Below are positions 24,564 through 31,116 of a stretch of DNA of 64,000 bases, piece after piece; positions within the stretch are counted from its first letter, which is position 1; every line of letters begins with the position of its first letter. Origin of the DNA: JAMOBE01 sp039908285. GTDB taxonomy: Bacteria > Pseudomonadota > Alphaproteobacteria > Rhodospirillales > Rhodospirillaceae. Below the pieces are notes generated by a model. The model was given only the letters and a program-made list of their open reading frames with translations, was not told the origin of the DNA and did not search any database. The position numbers were made by a program, and so were the translations under genes. Where the stretch lies: the NCBI GenBank assembly GCA_039908285.1, contig JAMOBE010000001.1, positions 1 through 64,000 of the forward strand, read 5' to 3'.

Positions 24564-25913
24564 TCAATCCTCATCCATGCGCTTGATGACGCCCGTGCCA
24601 TTATTGTGATGCGCACGCATGATGCAGCAGGGTACAGGCTCGCCGGCCTCCATCGTGCCGGTCCCTTTTGCAAGCTGACGCGATTCGGTCTTGACGACCT
24701 CGAAATCGTGACCAAGGTCGGAATCGTGGGCCGTATCCTCATGGGCCAGAACCTCACCCGCTCCGGCCAGACTCAAGAGCCGGGCGGCCAGGTTGACCGC
24801 ATCTCCATCGATATCGGAGTGGCCGAGGGATTGATTGTGTCCCACGGTAACCTTGCCGCTGGCAAGGGCGGCATGGGAGCTTGGTCCCTCGATGGCGAGA
24901 TGCGCCTGGAGATTGAAGGCAGACCGGAAGGCATCATTGACGTCGGGAAAGATGGCAATGACACAGTCCCCTTCCATGTTGACCAGCGTGCCCTCGCAGG
25001 TTTCAACAAGCGGCCGTGCCATGGCGCGCAGCATCGTCAACATATTTTCTCTTGCCGCGTCCTTCATTTTGGAAAAGCCAGTGACGTCAATGAACAAAAC
25101 ATGAATATACCTTTCGCCCGGGGCAACGGCCGGCTTTATTGGCTTCGCCATTTCGGCCTCCAACAGCATGTTCTTGATTCTCTCCTCATAGCTATCTGCT
25201 CGCCCTTTCTCGATAATCAGTTTTTTCTGGGTTGATTGCAGTTGTTTCGCTTTTTTCTGAATTTCTTCAAGGGACGTATCGCCCAGACTTTTCACCGCGA
25301 TTTTGACCGTAGTGCCCCCTGGGCCGGTCGTGATGCTCTCGAGTTCCAGAACCACGCCTTTCCCCGAAAGCTCCCGAAGAGCGCCAATCAGGCCCGACAG
25401 CGTGGTCAACTCCGTCCCGGTAATACCGTCCTCATAGCGAATAACAACAGCGTCACGGATGTTGGAATCTGGGCGATAGGGGGGGTAGCCGGGGAATCCG
25501 TAATAAGTTGGAGGGGGATGGTGGAGGGGAATGGCAGAACTCATATCATCAATAGAATGCATTACGTAGTCCTTCATTCCAAGAGAATTTGTGACGTTCA
25601 TGCTCTCATAGCTGCACGATTTACGGAGAGCTTCCGTAAAGCCTACCATTTTGCCTTGGTTCCCTATAATGTTCATTTCTTTGAGGATCTCTGCGGCTCT
25701 TTTCCCCATGAAGCTCTCTCCGACGCTTTTCCCCATGAAGCTCTCTCCGACGCTTTTCCCCATGAAGCTCTCTCCGACGCTTTTCCCCATGAAGCTCTCT
25801 CCGACGCTTTTCCCTATGAAGCTCTCTGCGGCGCCTTTCCCCATGAGGTCCTCAGTGAGGCTCTTCCCCGTAATGCTCCCGAAAATGTCCTTCAAGTGTT
25901 TTGGATCCGCCAT
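24564..25913 (-). CDS. class III nucleotide cyclase-domain protein with N-terminal tandem repeats
   Basis: 449 residues from the ATG at 25913 (AAGGAGAGG upstream). The N-terminal 70 residues contain four to five near-identical nonapeptides of SVGESFMGK type, encoded by 27-base DNA repeats. A middle domain of about 100 residues and a coiled coil (about 215-265) lead to a cyclase catalytic domain at about 270-420. Metal-binding Asp is present in VLFIDVTGFSKM and in MEGDCVIAIF. The transition-state Asn and Arg are present in DAVNLAARLL. The usual adenine-binding Lys before GD (KxxGD) is Asn (NMEGD), so activity or base specificity is uncertain. No membrane segment is seen. Confidence 0.8.
   Translation of the reverse strand: MADPKHLKDIFGSITGKSLTEDLMGKGAAESFIGKSVGESFMGKSVGESFMGKSVGESFMGKSVGESFMGKRAAEILKEMNIIGNQGKMVGFTEALRKSCSYESMNVTNSLGMKDYVMHSIDDMSSAIPLHHPPPTYYGFPGYPPYRPDSNIRDAVVIRYEDGITGTELTTLSGLIGALRELSGKGVVLELESITTGPGGTTVKIAVKSLGDTSLEEIQKKAKQLQSTQKKLIIEKGRADSYEERIKNMLLEAEMAKPIKPAVAPGERYIHVLFIDVTGFSKMKDAARENMLTMLRAMARPLVETCEGTLVNMEGDCVIAIFPDVNDAFRSAFNLQAHLAIEGPSSHAALASGKVTVGHNQSLGHSDIDGDAVNLAARLLSLAGAGEVLAHEDTAHDSDLGHDFEVVKTESRQLAKGTGTMEAGEPVPCCIMRAHHNNGTGVIKRMDED
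25701..25835. repeat. 27-bp tandem repeat, five copies
   Basis: Units begin at 25701, 25728, 25755, 25782 and 25809. The first four are identical and the fifth diverges by a few bases. They encode the N-terminal nonapeptides of the cyclase-domain protein. Identity at DNA level points to recent expansion. Confidence 0.92.
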
Positions 25914-26069
25914 GACCACCTCTCCTTGCTTTTCTCATCCTACAGGATCATGTGAGACGTGAACACAGGAATGGCTGTCCCTTGAATCTGGTGAACGGGT
26001 GACTGACAACATATTTTCTCTCCCTCTTCAAGCCACCGCATGCACACACGCTGGACAGACGGGGCCGTA

Positions 26070-26300
26070 GGGAGTTCGCTGTAGAAACTATCCGTTTCCC
26101 GCAAAATAAAGCCCTCCCCCTCGATGGGGGAGGGTTTGGGTGGGGGTGATCGTGAAGCGCCTGCAGACGGCGGTACATTCGCACCAAGGCCGAGTTCTTG
26201 GGCGCATACCTATTCCACTGTTTGCGGCGCTGTCACCCCCACCCAACCCTCCCCCATCGAGGGGGAGGGCTTAAGCTTGCTCTCCCCTCGATGGGGGAGC
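26070..26300. repeat. R1 element, second copy, plus extra half hairpin
   Basis: Arms at 26107-26147 and 26231-26270 are inverted and match those near the window start. The flank at 26072-26104 is the reverse complement of that at 317-349. A further CTCCCCTCGATGGGGGAG hairpin lies at 26281-26299. Stretch 25914-26488 contains no gene, only this and the next structure. Confidence 0.75.
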
Positions 26301-26320
26301 AACCGTATTGTTGGGGGGTG

Positions 26321-26457
26321 TCCCTCCGTCCCGACCTGAGGCCAGCGTGCCGTCGTGCTCGCAGCCGTCAAGAGAAAAGTGCCGCAAAGAGGCGGCACTT
26401 TTCTCTTGACCGCCGCTGCGCGCGCCGGCCCCCTGACCTCAGGTCGGGACGGAGGGA
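26321..26457. repeat. nested double hairpin
   Basis: Positions 26321-26340 are the exact reverse complement of 26438-26457 (20/20). Inside, 26367-26385 is the exact reverse complement of 26392-26410 (19/19, six-base loop). The connecting strands are partly complementary. The whole would fold into a long interrupted stem of about 137 nt. It lies just 3' of the IS110 transposase gene. Confidence 0.85.
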
Positions 26458-26488
26458 TGGTCCTTTCGGTCGAACAAAGGGATGGTTA

Positions 26489-27439
26489 TTATCTTTCTGG
26501 TTGCTCTTGCCACGTCGAGCCACTGGCAAGCATTGCGTTGAGGCGCACGGCCATCTTGCGCATGCAGGCAACTAGAGCAACCTTTGGTTTTTTACCGGCA
26601 GCTATGAGTCGCCGATAGAATTCATTGATCACGCCTTTGGTGCGTGTCGCCGCCACCATGGTTGCCATGTAGAGTGCCTTGCGCAGGTCTGCGCGTCCTC
26701 CCGCGATGTGCCGTTGGCCGTGAAACTGGCCGCTGTCGCGGTCGAACGGAGCGACGCCCACCAGGGCGGAAATCTTGCCACCGGCAAGATGTCCAAGCTC
26801 CGGTAGCATGGCCACGATGCTGACGGCTGTGACGAAGCCGATTCCCGGCGCCGTTTGCAGAGCATCGGCCGTCTTGCCGAATTTGGCGTTGGCGGCTACC
26901 CGGCTCTTGATCTTGGCCTCTATGGATAGGATCGTGACGTTGTGATGTTCGATCAGAGCGTCCAGATCCGGCCAGGCCGCTTCGACGGCCGTTGCGCGCA
27001 TCTTGACCAGGTCGGCGCGCCTGTCGGCCAGACCGGCACGGGTTCGAACCAATCCGGCCAGTTCTTCCCTGGCCGAGTCGATCGCCACCGCATCGGTCTC
27101 CGGCGTGAAAGCGGTGAACTCGGCAATTACGGCGGCATCGATCGGATCGCTCTTCGCCCGCCGTCCCTTGGCCTTGGCAAAGTACCGCACCCGGCTGGGA
27201 TCGAACACCTGAACCGCATAGCCCGCCTTCGTCAGTTCATCACGTGCTCGCCGCTCATAACCACCAGTGGCCTCAAGGCCGACCCTCCGGACATCATGGG
27301 TGCCAACCCAACCCAACAGCTCCTGGAGACCAGCGGCATCATTCGTTACCCTGATGATGTCTTTCGAGTGAGAGAGGGCAACATCCAGACTCTTTTTTCC
27401 ACAATCAATGCCGACAGCGCGCTCAATCTGTGCCATCAT
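26489..27439 (-). CDS. IS110-family transposase (DEDD recombinase)
   Basis: 316 residues from the ATG at 27439, with GGAAGG upstream. The RuvC-like N-terminal domain shows the acidic residues in GIDCGKKSLDVAL, GLEATGGYE and KSDPIDAAVIAEF. The C-terminal Tnp20 part has TAPGIGFVTAVSIVAMLPELG and ALVGVAPFDRDSG, with the conserved serine region. No frameshift or truncation is visible, so it may be active. IS110 recombinases work with a bridge RNA transcribed from the element's own flank. Confidence 0.93.
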   Translation of the reverse strand: MMAQIERAVGIDCGKKSLDVALSHSKDIIRVTNDAAGLQELLGWVGTHDVRRVGLEATGGYERRARDELTKAGYAVQVFDPSRVRYFAKAKGRRAKSDPIDAAVIAEFTAFTPETDAVAIDSAREELAGLVRTRAGLADRRADLVKMRATAVEAAWPDLDALIEHHNVTILSIEAKIKSRVAANAKFGKTADALQTAPGIGFVTAVSIVAMLPELGHLAGGKISALVGVAPFDRDSGQFHGQRHIAGGRADLRKALYMATMVAATRTKGVINEFYRRLIAAGKKPKVALVACMRKMAVRLNAMLASGSTWQEQPER

Positions 27440-27600
27440 ACTGGACCTTCCTTGTGGTTCGGGCTCGAAGCCCATGCAACCGTTCGGTTTTCAAGGAAGG
27501 ATGGCCGCCGTCGTGCTCCCCCGCGGCTTTGTGCCAAGGGCTATGCGAGGTCGGCCATCCCGGACGGCGGGCTGCTGACCTGCCGTCCGGGGCTGATCAT
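27440..27600 (-). ncRNA. candidate IS110 bridge RNA
   Basis: The non-coding 5' region of the transposase folds into three consecutive stem-loops on the minus strand. Stem 27582-27591/27559-27568 is 10 bp with a 13-nt loop. Stem 27552-27559/27500-27507 is 8 bp with a large loop. Stem 27492-27500/27446-27454 is 9 bp and encloses a GGGCTTCGAGCCC hairpin. Position, size and two open loops fit the known bridge RNA layout of IS110-group elements (target-binding and donor-binding loops). Loop-to-target pairing was not demonstrated. Confidence 0.6.
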
Positions 27601-27620
27601 ACCGGGCCTTCAATACACAA

Positions 27621-27690
27621 GGGCTTAAGCTTGCTCTCCCCTCGAGGGGGAGGGCTTGAGCAAGCGGGAAACCTGTGGGCATACGGATGG
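27621..27690. repeat. R1-type remnant upstream of ubiE
   Basis: A CTCCCCTCGAGGGGGAGGG hairpin (27635-27653) is followed by GCGGGAAAC and ACGGATGGTTTGC pieces that recall the conserved R1 flank with a short insertion. It is probably the right half of an R1 copy broken by the IS110 element. Confidence 0.55.
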
Positions 27691-27733
27691 TTTGCTTTGT
27701 CTTTCCTCCTCACCTTGGGTATGGTGCCGGCCC

Positions 27734-28525
27734 ATGGAAACCGAGACCGATCAGAGCCGCGACGGCACCACCCATTTTGGCTTCCGCACCGTGGCGGCGG
27801 AGGACAAGGTGTCACTGGTGCGTGGGGTGTTCGACAGCGTGGCGTCCCGCTACGACCTGATGAACGACCTGATGAGCGTCGGCATCCACCGCCTGTGGAA
27901 GGCGGCGCTGATCGACTGGCTGGCGCCCCGGCCGGGGATGGTCCTGCTGGACGTGGCCGGGGGGACCGGCGACATCGCCTTCCGCTGCCTGGACCGGCTG
28001 GCGGGGCGCGGGGAGGGACCAGGGGAAGTTCCGGGCGAGGTCATCATCTGCGACCTCACGCCCGACATGCTGGCGGTCGGCCGCAACCGCGCCCTCGATG
28101 CCGGGCGGGTGCACGGGCTGACATGGGTGTGCGGCAATGCCGAGGCCCTGCCCCTCGCCGATGCCAGCGTCGATGCCTATACCATCGCCTTTGGCCTGCG
28201 CAACGTCACCCGCATCGACGCCGCCCTCGCCGAGGCGCGGCGGGTGCTGAAGCCCGGCGGGCATTTCCTGTGCCTTGAGTTCAGCCACGTGGTGATCCCG
28301 GTCCTGCGGACGCTTTACGACCGCTACTCCTTCACCGTCCTGCCGGCGCTGGGCCAGGTGGTCACCGGCGACCGCGACGCCTATCAGTATCTGGTGGAGA
28401 GCATCCGCCGCTTCCCGCGACAGGAAGATCTGGCGGCGCTCATCACCGCGGCCGGCCTGCGGCGGGTGTCGTTCCGCAATCTTTCGGGTGGCATCGCCGC
28501 CATCCACTCGGCATGGCGGATCTGA
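27734..28525 (+). CDS. ubiE: ubiquinone/menaquinone C-methyltransferase
   Basis: SAM-dependent C-methylation in ubiquinone (and menaquinone) synthesis. 263 residues from the ATG at 27734 (METETDQSRDG). Family marks are FDSVASRYDLMNDLMSVGIHRLWK, the SAM loop LLDVAGGTGDIAFR, DLTPDMLAVG, FGLRNVTRIDAALAEARRVLKPGG, the signature YQYLVESIRRFPRQED, and GGIAAIHSAWRI at the end. A small insertion (RGEGPGEVPGE) lies in the SAM domain. Seven bases separate it from ubiB, the standard alphaproteobacterial order. Confidence 0.97.
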   Translation: METETDQSRDGTTHFGFRTVAAEDKVSLVRGVFDSVASRYDLMNDLMSVGIHRLWKAALIDWLAPRPGMVLLDVAGGTGDIAFRCLDRLAGRGEGPGEVPGEVIICDLTPDMLAVGRNRALDAGRVHGLTWVCGNAEALPLADASVDAYTIAFGLRNVTRIDAALAEARRVLKPGGHFLCLEFSHVVIPVLRTLYDRYSFTVLPALGQVVTGDRDAYQYLVESIRRFPRQEDLAALITAAGLRRVSFRNLSGGIAAIHSAWRI

Positions 28526-28532
28526 GCCCACG

Positions 28533-30071
28533 ATGATCCGCTCCATCCGCAACATCGTCCGCCTGGTTCACATCGTGCGCGTGCTGGCGCGCCACGATGC
28601 CCTGTTCCCCATCGAGCGCGTCACCGCCGTGCGCGACCTCGCCTATCTGGCCAAGCTGGTGACCCGCCGCGGCCCGCCCGGGCGCCCCGGCCAGCGGCTG
28701 GCCCGCGCCATGGTGGAGCTGGGGCCGGCCTTCATCAAGCTCGGGCAGACCCTGTCCACCCGCCCCGATGTCATGGGCGAGGACGTGGCGGCCGATCTCA
28801 CCTCGCTCCAGGACAAGCTGGAACCTTTCCCCGCCGACGAGGCGCGGCGCATCATCGAGAGCGACTTCGAACGGCCGCTCGAGGAGCTGTACTCCGAGTT
28901 CTCGGCCGAGCCGGTGGCGGCCGCCTCCATCGCCCAGGTCCACTTCGCGACCACCACCGACGGGCGGCAGGTGGCGGTCAAGGTCCTGCGCCCCGACGTG
29001 GCGAAGAAGTTCGAGCAGGACATCGACGCCCTCTACTGGCTAGCCGAGATCGTCGAGCGCACCCAGCCCGGCTTCCGCCGCCTGAAGCCGATCGAGGCGG
29101 TGCGCACCTTCGAGGACACGGTGGCGATGGAGATGGACCTCCGCTTCGAGGCCGCCGCCGCCGCCGAGCTTCACGACAACTTCGCCGGTGACGACACCTT
29201 CCGCGTGCCCATGGTCGACTGGCAGCGCACGTCGCAGCGGGTCCTGACCACCCAGCGGGTGGTGGGCATCCCGGTGGATGAGCGCGAGCGCATCATCGCC
29301 GCCGGCATCGACCCCCGCGCCATCGTCGAGAAGGCCGCCAACGGCTTCTTCAACATGGTGTTCCGCGACGGCTTCTTTCACGGCGACCTGCACCCGGGCA
29401 ACATGTTCGTCGGCGAGAACGGCGAGGTCATCCTGGTGGACTTCGGCATCACCGGCCGGGTCGACCGCGCGACGCGGCGCTATCTGGGCGAGATGCTGCT
29501 CGGCTTTCTCACCGCCGACTACCGGCGGGTGGCCGAGGTTCATTTCGAAGCCGGATACGTTCCCGCCGACCGCTCGGTGGATACCTTCACCCAGGCCTGC
29601 CGCTCGGTGGCCGAGCCCATCTTCGGCAAGCCGATGAACGAGATCTCCATCGGCCGCCTGCTCGGGCACCTGTTCAAGGTCACCGAGACCTTCGGCATGG
29701 AAGCCCAGCCCCAGCTTCTCCTGTTGCAGAAGACCATGATCACCGCCGAGGGCGTCGGCCGCCTCCTCAGCCCCGACGTCAACATGTGGACCCTGGCCCG
29801 CCCCCTCATCGAGGGGTGGATGCGCGAGACTCTGGGACCCGAGGCCAGGCTGCGCCAGATGGCCACCGACCTCACCTCGTCGTTCGAGCGCCTGCCGCGC
29901 CTTTTGGAACACACCGAGCGCACCGCCGCCATGTTCCGCTCCGGCGGCCTGAAGCTGCACCCCGAGACCGTCGCCGAGCTGACCGGCCGGCGCGGTCGGC
30001 GCTCCTTCTTCACCACCCTGCTGCCGTGGGTTCTGGTGGCGATTCTGGCCAGCATGCTGCTGGCCCGGTGA
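28533..30071 (+). CDS. ubiB: ubiquinone biosynthesis atypical kinase/ATPase UbiB
   Basis: A membrane-bound ADCK-family protein needed for the ubiquinone synthesis complex. 512 residues. The N-terminal KxGQ-type motif is FIKLGQTLSTRPD, the Ala-rich nucleotide loop VAAASIAQVH, the Lys in VAVKVLRP, and the catalytic and metal residues lie in HGDLHPGNMFV and LVDFGITG. One or two hydrophobic segments at the C-terminus (FFTTLLPWVLVAILASMLLA) anchor it. It is translated just after ubiE. Downstream, where coaBC/dut are often found, an R3 repeat and unrelated genes follow. Confidence 0.97.
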   Translation: MIRSIRNIVRLVHIVRVLARHDALFPIERVTAVRDLAYLAKLVTRRGPPGRPGQRLARAMVELGPAFIKLGQTLSTRPDVMGEDVAADLTSLQDKLEPFPADEARRIIESDFERPLEELYSEFSAEPVAAASIAQVHFATTTDGRQVAVKVLRPDVAKKFEQDIDALYWLAEIVERTQPGFRRLKPIEAVRTFEDTVAMEMDLRFEAAAAAELHDNFAGDDTFRVPMVDWQRTSQRVLTTQRVVGIPVDERERIIAAGIDPRAIVEKAANGFFNMVFRDGFFHGDLHPGNMFVGENGEVILVDFGITGRVDRATRRYLGEMLLGFLTADYRRVAEVHFEAGYVPADRSVDTFTQACRSVAEPIFGKPMNEISIGRLLGHLFKVTETFGMEAQPQLLLLQKTMITAEGVGRLLSPDVNMWTLARPLIEGWMRETLGPEARLRQMATDLTSSFERLPRLLEHTERTAAMFRSGGLKLHPETVAELTGRRGRRSFFTTLLPWVLVAILASMLLAR

Positions 30072-30119
30072 GGGAATGGTTCGGTGAGAGATTGGAAGTG
30101 TTTCGACACACGGGGTAAT

Positions 30120-30385
30120 ACCGCTCGCCAGCGTGCTGGCGTAGAGAAAAAAGATGCAACACGGATGAACACGGATATCCACGGATAAACACGGATACAG
30201 AACACCAGAATGCTACTCTGTCTTTACCCGTGACAATATGTTAAGAATAATATTATATTATTACAGCAAGATATTTTCACGTGCCCCACTTAAGCCTATG
30301 TCAAACTCTGCTGCATCCGTGTTTATCCGTGGATATCCGTGTTCATCCGTGTTGCGCCTTTTTTCTTAAAGCCAGCACACTGGAG
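30120..30385. repeat. R3 element, third copy
   Basis: The left arm (30155-30199) has four CACGGAT units at 10-base spacing. The right arm (30314-30358) has four ATCCGTG units, also at 10 bases. The centre is AT-rich (AATAATATTATATTATTA, 30244-30262). The flanks GAGAAAAAAG and CTTTTTTC also pair. It fills the gap between ubiB and the Sel1 gene, with no coding sequence inside. Confidence 0.82.
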
Positions 30386-30450
30386 ATCGATCCATTTCAT
30401 TGGTGCTGTGTGTCAAACTTTAGGTTCGCCGGTGAAACCTTTTCACCCTC

Positions 30451-31065
30451 TCACCTCTGGCCGCTCAGCATCATCCTGACGGACTGTTCGATGCCTGGCG
30501 CCGTGTCCTTTGGCATCATGGGGGCGAGGCGCTGGCGGGTGGTGGTGGCGTCGGTACGGACGGAGTCGTCCTTGGCGAAGTGTTCGGCGAGCATCAGCCA
30601 GTAATAGGCGTTGGCGGCGTCGTAGGGGCGCATCATCTTGCGGACAGGGTCATAGCCCCGGTCGAGGTACATCTTGCCCAGGCTGAGCTGGGCCCTGGCG
30701 TGGCGCTGGCGGGCGGCGGCGGTGAACCAGTCCTCGGCGCGGCGGGGATCCCGGCCGATGCCCTTGCCCTCGGCGTAGAGCTGGGCGAGCTTGTACTGGC
30801 TTTCCGGCTGGCCGCGACGGGCCGCCTGGAAGTACCAGTCGCGGGCGGCGAAGCCGTCCTTCGCCACCCCCCCCAGTCCATCGGCGTGGATGTCGCCGAG
30901 GCGCTCGCAGGCATCCGGGTCGCCCCTGTGGCCTTCGGGAGTCAGCTCGCGGACGGCGGTCGCGCCGTCTCCACGCTCAAGCGCCTTCAACGCCTCCGCG
31001 GTGCCGGCCAGCGCCGACCCGATGAGGAGGAGATGGATACACCCCGCCAGAACCCACCGTTTCAT
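30451..31065 (-). CDS. exported Sel1-repeat protein
   Basis: 204 residues from the ATG at 31065, with AAGGGAG nine bases upstream. A Sec signal (MKRWVLAGCIHLLLIGSALAG) is followed by three or four Sel1-like helical repeats (ACERLGDIHADGLGGVAKDGFAARDWYFQAARRG; YKLAQLYAEGKGIGRDPRRAEDWFTAAARQ; LSLGKMYLDRGYDPVRKMMRPYDAANAYYWLMLA is more divergent). The cysteine in the signal is not in a lipobox. Sel1 repeats mediate protein contacts; no partner can be named. uvrA lies upstream on the same strand. Confidence 0.85.
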   Translation of the reverse strand: MKRWVLAGCIHLLLIGSALAGTAEALKALERGDGATAVRELTPEGHRGDPDACERLGDIHADGLGGVAKDGFAARDWYFQAARRGQPESQYKLAQLYAEGKGIGRDPRRAEDWFTAAARQRHARAQLSLGKMYLDRGYDPVRKMMRPYDAANAYYWLMLAEHFAKDDSVRTDATTTRQRLAPMMPKDTAPGIEQSVRMMLSGQR

Positions 31066-31116
31066 AGGCATCTCCCTTGGGCTTTGCCGACGGCACACTA
31101 TGACGGCACAGCCGGC

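Larger units (their letters stand above)
26460..27625 (-). mobile_element. IS110-family insertion element (ends approximate)
   Basis: It contains an intact transposase gene and a structured 5' non-coding region. A shared stretch of about 26 bases (GGCTTAAGCTTGCTCTCCCC core) occurs at 26268-26292 and 27622-27646, on either side. The element therefore seems to sit within or between palindromic repeats, as IS110 members often do. They leave no inverted repeats or target duplications that would fix the ends, so the borders are estimates. Confidence 0.65.

Noticed and set aside
25701..25835. CRISPR or VNTR in non-coding DNA
   Set aside because: The 27-base units lie in frame inside the cyclase gene and translate to regular nonapeptides, with no spacers.
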